Positions 22,737 through 33,990 of a DNA stretch of 64,000 nt are shown here, piece by piece (the first letter of the stretch is position 1; the number at the start of each line of letters is the position of its first letter). The DNA is taken from positions 74,089,794 to 74,153,793 of the forward strand of contig NC_073744.1 of assembly GCF_029784135.1 (NCBI RefSeq), read 5' to 3'. Source of the DNA: Toxorhynchites rutilus septentrionalis. Lineage: Eukaryota; Arthropoda; Insecta; Diptera; Culicidae. The position numbers and the translations under genes were made by a program. Below the pieces are notes generated by a model. The model did not search any database, was not told the origin of the DNA, and saw only the letters and a program-made list of their open reading frames with translations.

Positions 22737-23713
22737 CAGCAATTCCAAATGAAATCGTCCTAAAAATGCAGATTTTAAAAACTTCTATTTTTGATTCCAA
22801 TGGAAGTGTGTATTCCGTTTAGGTTGGAGGAAATATGAGTTTTCCACAGCAATTGGGATTTTTTTGACTCATGCGTAACTTTTGAAAAGGGCGTATCGAT
22901 TTGAGTATGAGAAATCTTTTATAATTTATATCTCAAAAACTATGAGTCGTACCGAAATAGTCTCTTAGAAAGAGTTATAGAGTATTGATGGTTGAATATG
23001 AAAAAATGTACACTGAGAAAAAAAATCAACTCGTTTTTTTATTTACAAAATGAAAATTCAATTTGCAATACCCAAAATACATTTTTTTAATTTTTTCATA
23101 CAGATTATAAATTAGAAATATTTTTTTAAATATCTCGAGAATGGTTGCATTTAGAAGGAGATTGATAATAACCTTTTTTGTTTTAAATCACATCAGGATT
23201 CATAATTTGTGGCTAAAAATGATTGTTAACATACAAAAATTCGAAGTTTCGAAAATTCATAAAAATTCGATGTTCCACAAAGTTCGTCAAAAATAGTTTT
23301 ACCATTTTGGGCCCATTTATTAAATTTTCTGCATGACTTCTATTTTGTATGAAAAAATTAAAAAAAATAAAAAATATGTTTTTGGATATTGCAAATTCAA
23401 TTTTTATTATGTAAATAAAAAAAGGGTATTAATTTTTTTTCTCAGTGTACATTTTTTTCATATTCAACCATCAATACTCTATAACTCTTTCTAAGACACT
23501 ATTTCGGTACGACTCATAGTTTTTGAGATATAAATTATCAAAGATTTCTCATACTCAAATCGATACGCCCTTTTCAAAAGTTACGCTTGAGTCAAAAAAT
23601 TCCCAATTGCTGTGGAAAACTAATATTTCCTTTAACCTAAACGGAATACACACTTTCATTCGAATCAAAAATACTCATGTTTTGTCATTTGTCGATTTCA
23701 TTTGGAATTGCTG
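22737..23713. mobile_element. 977-bp palindromic (foldback) MITE
   Basis: It begins CAGCAATTCCAAATGAAATC and ends with the exact inverse. The two arms pair over roughly 400 bp each, through ACACACTT, CGTATCGATTTGAGTATGAG and GAGTATTGATGGTTGAATAT, around a short centre near 23225. ATAG occurs directly on both sides (22733-22736, 23714-23717), a candidate 4-bp target duplication. There is no coding capacity. Confidence 0.85.
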
Positions 23714-23819
23714 ATAGGTACATAAATAATCTGAAGACATTACATGACGATAACAGTTGTGCCAACTGTTACAATATCTTTTTTCGCGTTTGGAATTCAT
23801 TTTTAGTCCTTTACTACGT

Positions 23820-25225
23820 TATCCGCGATATTAATTATTCGCGGTGAGCTAGCCAGACTATTTCGCGGATGATCGGGGTTCTACTGTACTTTCAATCTCG
23901 CCATGAGGTATCCAATACTTCTCGCATTCTGTTTTGATTTGGTCCCGCGGGAGATTTCCAATCGACTGTCAATTTTTCAATTTTGCTTTTTTTAAATCTC
24001 GAAGGTTTGTATCAGTATCAGGATGACATAAATCTACAAACTGTAGAAAATACAATTTATATTCAAAACCCAAACCCACTCTATTGTCTATTACTTATGT
24101 ATAAATGTGGCTGTATGACGCTGCGATTGTTGCAGAGAAGTTATTAATGAAAAAAAGAACGACCAACAGGAGGAAGCACAGGAATAAAGTTATTTCCAGA
24201 AAATTTTCATCAGTGTCAAACAATATTTCATTGCATCAGCTTATATCCGGAAACCAAGCCCGTTTGCGCTCGATATTTGCTCCAATTTCGCGCTATCGGT
24301 TCCAATTACAATCAACCATTTGTCAGTCGATCCAACGAATACTGCCGCTCCTTCAACAAACCCTTGTTGGTGGCGTTTTCATTTCCTCCTCCCCTACCCC
24401 ACCATGGTATGACTGTCAACTGTCAAACCTGCATCGGCAGAAACGCGCTTTCGCGATATTGAAAAATTATAAATACATCAAATGCGCCGAAAATGTGCAT
24501 ACCGCAGTGCATTTTCAACGGGAGATGGAATGGTGCGTTTATTGGTTCCCGAGTGGCCCGCGTAGGGAAATCCTCGGTCGATTCCAGCGTGGCGTGCGAC
24601 ATATTGTTCAATAACAAGGGCATATTGGAACTCGTGTTCTCACCAGGGTTTTGCTGGCTCGACATGCATCTTGTGTGTGTGTGTGTGTGCGTGTGATTTT
24701 TTTCTGGCATACACACTTTCCCCATTTTAACGTGCAATTTCAAGTTCCAGTTTGGAGGGAGGCCCAAATGTTGTGTCGGCTTATGCGCAGCCTTTGAACG
24801 TGGTTCAAATTTCAATTGTCGACATCCTCGCTGTCGTCGTCGCCGTCGCCGCTGATGCCCTTCACCATATCGTGCATTATATTTCAATTTGTTTGGGCTT
24901 TGTTCTTGGCTCGCCGCGCGTTCAATTTCTCAACTCCTGGGTATTTTCCGGGACGAAATTCCTCCGCCGGATTCCTCACCTGACAGAGCTCGACAGAGAA
25001 ACAGAGCCACCAGCAGCAGCTGCAGCGGAAACCCGTTGTGCACATGGGCAGCTCAATAAAGATGCACATTATGGGCCTGATTAAATTTAGACTGCCCCAC
25101 ACTTTATGCACAGTTTATCCGACCCGAACTGGGGCGGCTACTACAGGGATGAGCGTCGTATTTTTGCTCTGTTCATAGCAATATAGTTAAATCGGACATT
25201 TTCTCTCTTACCTTTTTTTTTGCAG
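23820..25225. other. Host intron or intergenic sequence upstream of the first visible exon
   Basis: No repeat family is recognised between about 23900 and 25200, apart from a (TG)n tract at 24674-24692. ORFs of 110-169 codons at 24105-25084 overlap on both strands without domains, so I do not call them genes. The last part ends in a pyrimidine tract and TTGCAG before exon 1. The lack of repeats could mean conserved regulatory sequence or part of an untranslated exon. Confidence 0.4.
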
Positions 25226-25465
25226 GATGGTGGACGGGGGCACCTCGAAGGACTGGCTTCGGTGTATTGTGAAATGCTGATGGCCCCTTTCGGAGAAGTT
25301 CTGGCGGCTCTCGAGGATGCACGACTTCGTGCGTGGTCCGAGCGAAGTCCGCACAGCTCCTCGGGTGGAAGCGGAGCGCATCGATCCGGCCACCGGGGGA
25401 ACTCCTGCCACGGGGGGCTACCGAATAGCCACAGCCAACCAATTTACGTGCCCGGGAAGTATTCG
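25226..25465 (+). CDS. Host gene of unknown name, internal exon 1 of 4 (phase 0-0)
   Basis: An 80-codon exon bounded by a T-rich tract with TTGCAG on the left and GTAAGT on the right. It starts DGGRGHLEGLASVYCEMLM, continues as a probable helix (GEVLAALEDARLRAW) and becomes rich in Ser, Gly and His. It ends SQPIYVPGKYS. The phase joins directly to the next exon (35367), giving YVPGKYS-PSSCLSDKEEDE. It is more GC-rich than the intron. No signal peptide, membrane segment or enzyme motif is seen. I do not recognise the gene with confidence; a signalling scaffold or exchange factor of the still life/TIAM type is a guess only. The frame through to GTAAGT is open, and the alternative frames stop early. 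Confidence 0.8.
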
Positions 25466-26180
25466 GTAAGTGCTGCTTTCAATTCCACACACTCTGAGGG
25501 GGAGGGATGGAGGTTCGAAAGAGGCTGCCGCCGGGTGGTCAGCAAAACAAACCGATTAACGAAAGTAAACGTTTCCTCGGAATGACTTAAATGCCGGCCT
25601 GGTTGGATCGGTCTGCTGGGAAATATAGTTTTCGGGATCGGCTGCTTATTTAGTAGTGAGCTGAAAATTAACCGTTTTCAGTTCGGCGCGGTGATGTTTG
25701 CTCGTCGTTTTCCGTTCATTCCCTGTCTCCGCATGTGAAGAAATTAATTTCCCCTGGTGGTCTTCAGGGCTCTCTCTGACAGGAGTAGAAATTGGAATTG
25801 GGGAAGTACAAAATTTCGGAAGAGAACCATCAAATCGAAATGACGCCGGTGCGAGAAAAGAAGACCCCCGGGAGGTGTAGTGTTTAACGTTACACTGGAT
25901 AGCATTTTGGAAAGCCGAAACAAATGCTGCGGTTTGGGTTTGTGGGATGGGGATTTGCACTGAAATGTTTTCGTCGAGCTGAATGGATGTTGTGGTAATT
26001 GTGAAGAGACTTTAGACTCTTAGCAACATTTCGGAAGACATAAGACTGATAATGGTTTTGAATTTTTTATGATCACGTTACTTGCTTTTTGCCTTCGTAT
26101 TTTGATCTTTAGTTTATTTTGCTCGATTGAACATTTTTGAATAAGAATTTAAATTCGATACTTTTGGATACTATGTAGGT
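25466..26180. other. Intron 1, left part, no repeat recognised
   Basis: Moderately GC-rich intron sequence next to exon 1. Small ORFs on both strands (for example 25646-25960 minus) have no domains. It ends at the 9-bp duplication of the palindromic element at 26181. Confidence 0.4.
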
Positions 26181-27285
26181 TAGGGTGCCAATGGGAAAAT
26201 AGATGGGAAAAAATCGACCTTAAACTTTCAAAAAGTTAGCCTATACAAAATGTTTACCATCTCGATAAAACACCCTATGCCAAATATCAGCTCAATCGTA
26301 CTTAAGGGAGAGTGGGGCAAAGCGGTCAAACTTTGAGTTTTTTGGAAATCGAAAAATCACCCAAGGGGGGAGTAAAGGTAATCGGGGTTTTCGAGAAAAA
26401 ATTTTTGTTGCCGAATGTCTTTAAATTGAATGAAACGTCAACGATCTAGTGTCATCTCGAAAAATTGTTTTTTTTTCCAAAATCGACACTGCGACTTTTT
26501 TTTTCGGAGTACGAGACGAAACATATGGTTTTAAGTGCCAATAAAAATAATTATCTCGATTTTTCATTCGGAACTTGCTGCGAAACGTTGATTTGCACGA
26601 TATTATACCCTATGCAAAATATTAGCTCATTCGAACTTCATTTATTAGTGTTGCAGACGTTAAAATTTGAGTTTTTTGAAAACCGAAAAATCACCGGAAA
26701 TCGGTGTTTTTTTAAAAAAAATTCTGATGTCAAATGTCTTAAAATTGCATGACACATCGAGATTTACATTTATCTCAAAAAATTTTTTTTTCGTGAAAAA
26801 ACTTTTCAGATGGAAACGACCAAGCGGCAAAAAAATATTTTTTTTTACAAAATTTTTTTTTCGAGATAACAGCAAATCTTGACGGGTAATGCAATTTTAA
26901 GACATTTGGACCAACAATTTTTTTTTAAAACCCCGATTTTCGGTGATCTTTCATTTTTTCAATAAAACTCAAATTTTTACGTCTGTGACATTAATAAAGG
27001 AGGTTCGAATGAGCTAATGCTTTGCAAAGGGTATATTATTGTGCACATCAACATTTCGCAGCAAGTTCCGAATGAAAAATCGAGATAACTATTTTTATTG
27101 GTATCCAAAACCATACTTTCGTCTTATTTTTCGATTTTCAAAAAACTCAAACTTTGACCGCTTTGCGCCACTTTCCCTTAAGTCCCATTGAGCTAATATT
27201 TGACATAGGGTGTTTTTCGAGGTGGTGAACATTTTTTATGAGGTAACTTTTTGAAATTAGAGATGACTATTTTCATTGGCACCCT
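26181..27285. mobile_element. 1.1-kb palindromic element with 9-bp duplication (Mutator-like MITE)
   Basis: The ends are AGGGTGCCAATG and its inverse CATTGGCACCCT. The arms pair almost throughout, through GACCGCTTTG/CAAAGCGGTC, ATCTCGATTTTTCATTCGGA and ACGTTAAAATTTGAG, around a centre near 26733. TATGTAGGT occurs on both sides (26172-26180, 27286-27294). Nine-base duplications are characteristic of Mutator-like elements. It is non-coding and lies in intron 1 of the host gene. Confidence 0.82.
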
Positions 27286-27337
27286 TATGTAGGTATATTT
27301 TTTACTGCCTACCCAACTATCTGTGTTTGACGAGATA

Positions 27338-27760
27338 CAGGGAAACTTCGATATAACGTACCCTCGTTATAACGTACATTTTACCTCGATATAACGTACA
27401 CATTAAGTCCAAAAAATATTTTTTTGAAGATCTTTTTCGGAAAGAACAATAAATTATCTGTATTTTGATACTAAAGCTTGTATTGTAATTTCGAAATACA
27501 ACTTTAAGACAAATAAAACTGTTTTGTGATTCCGGATTCTAAATGAATCGAAACTTCAATCAACAGAACGATGGACACATCATGAGAAAAGTTGGCTTCG
27601 TCTTCTTATTGATTTTATTCATCAACCTTACTCAAACAGTAACACAATAAAGTAATATAAGCTACGTTTCAGAGTTCTTTATTATGCTTCAATATAACGT
27701 ACAATTCGATATAACTTACAATTTTGAAAGTAAAATGTACGTTATATCGAAGTTATCCTG
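27338..27760. mobile_element. 423-bp TA-flanked MITE
   Basis: The termini are CAGGGAAACTTCGATATAAC (left) and the inverse of CAGGATAACTTCGATATAAC (right), with TA on each side (27336-27337, 27761-27762). The phrase GATATAACGTAC is repeated near both ends. No ORF. The TA duplication and termini fit a Tc1/mariner- or pogo-derived MITE. Confidence 0.85.
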
Positions 27761-27762
27761 TA

Positions 27763-28539
27763 ATTTATTTTTTCTTATTTTTGCATTTTGGCTTCTGAAA
27801 GGATTTGTAGCACACTCTCAGAATGAATTGAAGTTTGTTGGGGGTTATTATGTTATTTTAATTATTTTCTTAAATTATTTTCATTGAGTTAAGTTTCTTT
27901 TTTTCAATCTAGATTGTTTTTGGACAGTCCGAAACATTTTTGCTCTTTTTCATCAATAGATATAAAAAAATGACAACATCTTCAAAAAGTTTTTAGTTTG
28001 TTTTATTTGTGCTTTGTACTTAAATGTTTCTAGATGATGAGGATGATGTCAATTATAGCGGCTTGAATTTCTTCAGTTATTCTACTGTACCCTTTGAAAA
28101 TGACAATCTTGAATCTTAAAAGGTATTATTTTGCTAGTTAAATAGCTGCTGAGCTCGTGATGATGTATCGTCAATGACGATTTTTTCAGATTTCTCGAAT
28201 TAAAAGTCCGCGTCAGCGAAACACATTCTGGTGTGCATATATGTATGTGGGTACAATATTGTGGTACAAGATCATTTGTGGCGATTCCGTCAGGATTCTG
28301 GATTTAGACGCTTCATTACAATACCTTAAAATGTGGCTCATTCAACAAAATGAATTATCGGTGCGAAATCCCAAATCAGCTTCTTTATTCTACGATCGAT
28401 ATATCGTCTGTATCTAAAAGTATATAATTTTAGTGATTGTAACAGATGCGTAAACATCTTCAATATCTTCAATCGATGTTTGCAAACATATTTGCGATCT
28501 GTCGAGTAATGGATATGTTGCTTCTTATTCATACAGCGC
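27763..28539. other. AT-rich intron sequence, unassigned
   Basis: No repeat boundary, coding signal or RNA gene could be supported here. Confidence 0.3.
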
Positions 28540-29090
28540 GGACTCGATTATAAACAGTGTTCGATTTCTTTTCACTGTATATAATCGAATTCTTTATTAT
28601 AATCGAGTCAAAAAAAAAATTATAGACGATCATATTTGATGATAAAATTCCTTCTACGCATATGTTCGAATTCCAACAATGACAGAGTTATTGAACGTTG
28701 TCTCTGTTTCGGGCCTTGCTCGCCTTAAACTGGCTCTAATTCCAACATTATGCTACCAAGAACAATTCTGTTGCTTCCCTTTGAAAGATAAGAAAATTTT
28801 ATACCGGATACAGTTGTCAAACTTCCATATTAGTGGATTTAAGTAGCATTTAATAAGTGAAAAACTTCAATGTTTGTGGGTTTTAAGGTGTTATTCCTAA
28901 TTTTATTCATAAAATACATAATAATCATGAATATTTCCATCAACCAAATTAAAGTTCTCCAATCGCTATACCATTTGTTCTTTAACAGCCAACTTCTATC
29001 TTTTTAATTTCGCTGCAATATCATTTTAAGCAATGGTGAATTATGAACTAAAATCGACCAAAATCACGATTTTTACATCACGGTACTCGT
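28540..29090 (-). repeat. Dispersed repeat family A, copy 4 (inverted)
   Basis: The reverse complement carries the family A blocks in order: AATCGTGATTTT, CAGCGAAATTAA, AAAGATAGAAGTTGGC, AACTTTAATTTG, then CAATAACTCTGTCATTG and TTGACTCGATTATAAT. It is the most complete copy, uniting parts seen separately at 16930-17240 and 18236-18640. Confidence 0.7.
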
Positions 29091-29159
29091 AACAACCAAT
29101 TACCTTTTACTTTAACGTTGACCCATTTCATTTCGTCTTGAAATAAGAAGAATTTCATG

Positions 29160-31092
29160 CCAACTCGACTGACCGTTGGCAGCACCATCTCAGATAGCAG
29201 TGAAACGTTGTGAGTGTAAAGACATGGGTCATTCAAGCAACTTTGCATACTTGAAATATTCGACTACTTTTTGGAAAAACAAATTTTTTCCTCATTTTTT
29301 AATAAAAATGTTTAACTTAAATACTATGATACCTACAAAATTCTATCCTACAAGTCGTCCATACATCGGAATATGAGCACTTTTACAGGGAAAAAGTTTA
29401 GTTAACAACAACTTTTTCATGTTTTCTTTGACAAAAATTCAACTAATCCTAATTTTTAGTTTTAGAGTTTATTAAGATATGAACTTTTGTCGAAGACATC
29501 ATCTTTCTATCTTTTATAGTTTTTGGAATATAAGTCTATTTTGTATGAAGACTCCTGAAAAAAATAATGTTTTGCTCGTAACATTTTTGTGTGTAAATTC
29601 TCACGTTTGACATGTTTTTGACAGTAGAGAAATGTTAGCAGAGCATGTAAAATACGATAATTTATACATGAAAATGTAACGAATTGAACATTAATAGCAT
29701 TTTTTCAACGAAAAAAATTAAAAAGTTGTTGTTCGGAAAACTTGTAAATGTGCCCATCTTCCGGTCTATGAGTGACTTGTTGGAAATTCTAAGGGCTATT
29801 TATATCTATTTTTTCAGAATTTTAAAAATACATGTTTTCGAGAAAAATGAATTATAACTTTCAAAATATTTTTTTTTCAATGAAATTTTTTCCCAAAATT
29901 TGTATTTTTCAATGAAAACCCAAATAATTTCCTACATTTCATTCTCCCACCAACTTTTCGTAGATCTCATAGTTTTTAAATTAAGATGATTCGAAAAAAG
30001 TTGAAAAAACTCAAAATTTAAGAAAAAATGCCTCAAAAAATCTATCAGACCTAACAAATTTTAGTCACAGAATGAAATGTAGGAAATTATTTGGGATTTC
30101 ATTAAAAATATTTTTTTTTGGAAAAAAAATTTAATTGAAAAAAAAATATTTTTTTTTAAAAATCGTTTATTTTTACAGTCTCAGTTACATTAGTTTAAAG
30201 GAGCCGAATTCTTCAATATATTTTTTAAAACTATACATATACAATTTTCCTAACACTATGGTTAGTAAGGTGGAAAACCGATTACTCGCGGTTTACTCGA
30301 GTTTAGAAGGGTGACATATTCTTTCAGGAAAGGGATTGGATGTAAGGGAATTGTTACAATGTTGATGATCACACTCAATTCTTAAATCTATTCGTATATC
30401 TATTGTATATTTATATTTCAACTTATTTTACTGTTTATACCAAGGGGGGCAATCGCTCGCAATGGATGAAAAGGAGGGTATAAAGACATAGGGACAATCA
30501 CACACGAAGATCGATAGCTTTAAGGAAAACATATATTTGGGTCATGTAATCAAGGTCTAACCGAGCCAACACATCTCTCACCGGCACATTGGGCTGTCTT
30601 CCTCGGGCCCGAAGGAAGTTTTCTAAATTCGATCTGGCGACAAGATACACCTCGCACGTCCAAACAACATGCTCGATGTCGTGGTAACCTTGACCACAGA
30701 CGCAGAGATTGTTGCTGGCAAGATTGAAACGAAAGAGTAGCGCATCTAACGAACAGTGATTGGACATGAGTCGGGAGAAGGTGCGAATAAAGTCCCGACT
30801 AAAAAAATATTTTGAAAATTCAAATTCATTTTTTCGAGAACATGTTTTTAAAATTCTGAAAAAATAGATATAAACAGCCCTCAAAGTTTCCAACAAGTTT
30901 AACATACATCGGACGATGGGCACATTTACACGGAAAAAGTTTTACGAACAACAACTTTTTCATGTTTTCCTTTGAAAAAATGCTATTAATGTTCAATTCG
31001 TTACATTTTTATGTATAAATTATCGCATTTTACATGCTCTGCCAACTTTTCTTTATCTAAAAATGTCAAATGTCTCTATAAAAAATGTCAAG
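29160..31092. mobile_element. Large foldback element, right arm interrupted by a retrotransposon fragment
   Basis: The left arm, about 29606-30010, has its inverse at about 30030-30150 plus 30797-31092. Shared blocks include GCAGAGCATGTAAAAT, GTAACGAATTGAACATTAAT, AAATGTGCCCATC, TATATCTATTTTTTCAGAAT and AGAATGAAATGTAGGAAATT. Taking out the inserted 30150-30797 segment makes the arms symmetric about 30020. Sequence at 29400-29585 is also inversely matched at 32403-32530, so the original palindrome may have been longer and was split a second time by the pogo relic at 31264. Confidence 0.75.
30150..30797 (-). pseudogene. Non-LTR retrotransposon 3'-end fragment inserted in the foldback element
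   Basis: The minus-strand coding sequence from about 30797 to 30498 reads RDFIRTFSRLMSNHCSLDAL, then CVCGQGYHDIEHVVWTC (a C-x-C...H...C knuckle-like block), and ends IYVFLKAIDLRV with a stop. This matches my recollection of the C-terminal tail of mosquito non-LTR reverse transcriptases. The rest to about 30150 would be the 3' untranslated region ending in T-rich (A-rich on the element strand) sequence. Strong 5' truncation is typical of these elements. A second, more decayed copy of the same tail is at 62440-62660. Confidence 0.75.
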
Positions 31093-31263
31093 AACATTAA
31101 GTGGTACAGTTTGAGCTTGAGCTTGTAAGTATTTCCCTAATTCCTTTGTGAACGATTTAGAAATTTGAGTACACCACCTCAGTTAGTGACTAATATGAAA
31201 TGAAAAAACGGGCATACAACGGGGAAATAAAGGTCTATTTATTAGATAAAATTATGATTTGTC

Positions 31264-32390
31264 TTCGGATGGTGGTGGGGCACATTCGGACATCGTTCAC
31301 GGGACACATTCGGACACTGTTTAATACCTCATAAAATTTGTGTCAAATGATGGTTCGAAAATACAAAAAGAAAACCGATAGAACCAGCATCAACGAAGAT
31401 GAGATGGCAAGAGCTATCGAACGAGTTTCGAATAGAACCTTTTCATGATTCTAGCTCACAGGTGGTCCAACTGGGTCCATTGTCTTTGCTAATTCCCCAA
31501 CTAACGGTTGCATAACACGAAAACTGTTTCTCAATATTCTGGAACATTTGAAATATGCAGCAAAAAGCAACGTAATCGAATCAATTTCAAAATATCAAAA
31601 ATCAGTCAAAAAGTCATTGCACATTGGAAACAAATAAATATTTCCGAAAAAATTGCACAATTCATGTATCTTTTCCACCTTATGTCACAAATCGCTTACA
31701 ACCGCTGGATGTTTCGGTTATGGGCCCTTTCAAGTAAAAGCTCTCAGTTTCCCAGAACGATTGGCTACTCAACCATCCTGGAAGAATTATTTCTATACAC
31801 GACCTTTCAGCTATAGTTGCATCGGTTTATAATGCCTCTTTCAATCTGAGTAATATCCTAGCTGGATTCAAATCCATTCTCAAGAATGTTTTTTTCGGAC
31901 AAGGATTTTGAATGCTCAAATAATTTCACCTACTGCAGCGGAGGTAGCAACTGACTCATCGGGTAATACAATAGTGCTGCAAAACATTGCGTCTACAACA
32001 CAAAAACTTCACCGCGGAAAACCACAACTCGTAAACGGATGAAAGCAAAATCACGAATTTATGGTAAACAAAAAAATGCAGAATATGCTGGAAATAGAAG
32101 GAAACGGAAGTAATTGTTGATAAACATAAAATTTTAATTTTATTTTTCGTTGTCCGAAAGTGCCCCAGGACTTCCGAAACTGCCCCACACATGGGGTTCA
32201 TTCGGACAAAAAGGCAATTTTCAAAAATTTGAATAAACCATTCGTAATCGCATCAACGCACACCTCTAACATGCTCATATGATACATTGATATTCAAATG
32301 ACAACCAGGATGAATTCAGGATTTTTTTTAAGTTTACAAAAAATATTAAAAATCAAGGAAAAAAAGTGTACGAATGTGCCCCCTCTCCCC
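31264..32390 (+). mobile_element. pogo-type DNA transposon relic, internally deleted
   Basis: The left terminus GGGGCACATTCGGAC is inverted at the right end (GTACGAATGTGCCCC). A start codon at 31350 opens MVRKYKKKTDRTSINEDEMA followed by RAIERVS, the N-terminus typical of pogo-like DDE_1 transposases. After a deletion the frame fragments read GGPTGSIVFANSPTNGC with LFLNILEHLKYA, then SFPPYVTNRLQPLDVSVMGP, the region after the second catalytic Asp. The helix-turn-helix and much of the catalytic core are missing. It sits within the foldback repeat and within host intron 1. Confidence 0.82.
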
Positions 32391-32399
32391 TACACAAAA

Positions 32400-32620
32400 A
32401 TGTTCATACAAAAATGACTCATATTCCAAAAAATATATAAAGGATTGAAATTTGATGTCTTGGACAAAAGTTCATATTTTAATAAGATCTAAAACTTTGT
32501 CAAAAACACTATATCGCTATCTTGATGTTAAACAAAAGAAGGATTTCAAAACAAATTTTCGAACTGTATATAATCGAGTCTAAAATTGTATATAATCGAA
32601 TACGACCTATATTTGGTATA
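32400..32620. repeat. Displaced outer arm of the foldback element, with TATAATCGAGT motifs
   Basis: The reverse complement matches 29450-29585 (ATATGAACTTTTGTC, AAGACATCA, TTTTTGGAATAT, TTTTTGTATGAA). It is followed by two TGTATATAATCGA motifs at 32560-32605. Confidence 0.6.
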
Positions 32621-32699
32621 TATCTCTCAAAAACTAAAGGAAAACACATCTCTGTTTTTTTATATTTAATGTAAAAACAGCTTTCAAGAAAAAATATTC

Positions 32700-33990
32700 A
32701 AAAAATATCGCTCTTGATTCCAAGACCATGTAAACAATGAAATACAAATACAAATAATAATTATGGAAACAAAATCCATTTTTACGTAAGTGTAATATTC
32801 AATCTGATAGGTCGATTAACTGAATCGGTTCAATAGTTCATTAGTTATGTTTTTTTTTAAAAAGGCACTTCTGAAAAAAGGAGAAAATGTTGATTTTTCA
32901 GATCAAAACTATCACTTATCATAAAAAAACAGAGAAACACTATATCGGTTTGGCGTGGAATGGCTGTACAAACAAAACCGCTAAGAGTCACTCATAGCGT
33001 GGAGCAGATGAAACTTATGGGTCAACCTAATATAACCGAGAATTCTTGGAAAATTCAGATACTTGCGCGAATGAGAATATTCTTTTTTGGTGCACCCAGT
33101 GAATTAACCAAGCGTGGAACGACGCCTGTTCATTGGATATCCGAGCTGAACCTAACGACGGAGAGCACGACTAATGACTGCATACAGTTTTGAACTGTAC
33201 ATATCATTTCCTTCTCGCAATCGTGGACCACCGCTGCACAGACAAGGACAATAATAGCGGAGGTGATAGATACATAAAGAATTACAAACATCATCATTCG
33301 GCACTTGCGAGTGGAGATAAGGGCAAGCACTAAAACGAGAGAGGTTTTGTTTCTAACTGGGTTGGTGTTGCTAGTAACACTTTGCGATCTACATGAATGC
33401 AAATTGTGTCGTAAGTGAACTGCTGTTGTCGGTGGTTCTATTGCATGACACACGAAAATTAATTTTGTTTGCGGCGTACGAATGACAGTAAAATTAATGT
33501 TTGCTAGGAATTTCTAGCTAGCAGCGTATTTTTCAGCCATTCCATGCCAACCCGATATAGTGGTTCTCAGATTTTCGAGAAATGTGGTAGTTTTGTTTCA
33601 TATCACAAAATGTTAGACCTGTATTTTTTTATATCTTCTCATTATGGTACTCATTTCCACTTTAGAGTGGTCCAAAAAATCAATTTTCCCCCTGTTTTCC
33701 AAAAAAATGACTTTTTTAAAATTCATAACTATTGAACTATTGAACCGATTCAGATGATCGACATATAAAAAAAAATAAAAAATTGAACGAAGACTAAGAG
33801 CAAGTTAATTTTGAAAAATCATGACTTCAAAACGAAAAAAAAATCTCTGATTTTTGAATATGTAATGTAGAAGACCTTCAGCTTCAAATGAAAATAACTA
33901 ATTGGCTTTAATTTAATATATCTCAATCATCTGACTTGGTCCAGTAGTTCAAAAGTGATAAATTTTTGAAAAAAAAGTCATTTTTGAAAA
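32700..33990. repeat. AT-rich repeat with inverted flanks around a less repetitive core
   Basis: CACTATATCGGTTTGGCGTG with GAATGGCTG at 32939-32967 is inversely matched at 33533-33562 (CAGCCATTCCATGCCAACCC with GATATAGTG). Phrases such as ATCGACATAT / TCGATCATCTGA lie outside both ends and match 14601-15440. The core (about 33000-33530) is more complex, but its ORFs have no domain. This may be a non-autonomous inverted-repeat element. Confidence 0.5.

Larger units (their letters stand above)
19437..23888. mobile_element. Composite with pogo/Tigger-like termini, filled by later insertions
   Basis: The left end reads CAGTGGAACCTCGATTATCC followed by GCGAGCGGAT. The right end, inverted from 23888, reads CAGTAGAACCCCGATCATCC followed by GCGAAATAG. 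Both fit the terminal sequence of pogo/Tigger-type elements. No pogo transposase survives. Between the ends lie a hAT-type element (19617-21439), a possible LTR relic (21501-22560), TAAA-rich sequence (22600-22730) and a palindromic MITE (22737-23713). The termini could belong to two separate solo ends. Confidence 0.5.

Noticed and set aside
24105..25084. ORFs of 110-169 codons on both strands upstream of exon 1 as separate genes
   Set aside because: They overlap each other in several frames and lack domains and splice support. They are better explained as open frames in GC-richer intron DNA.
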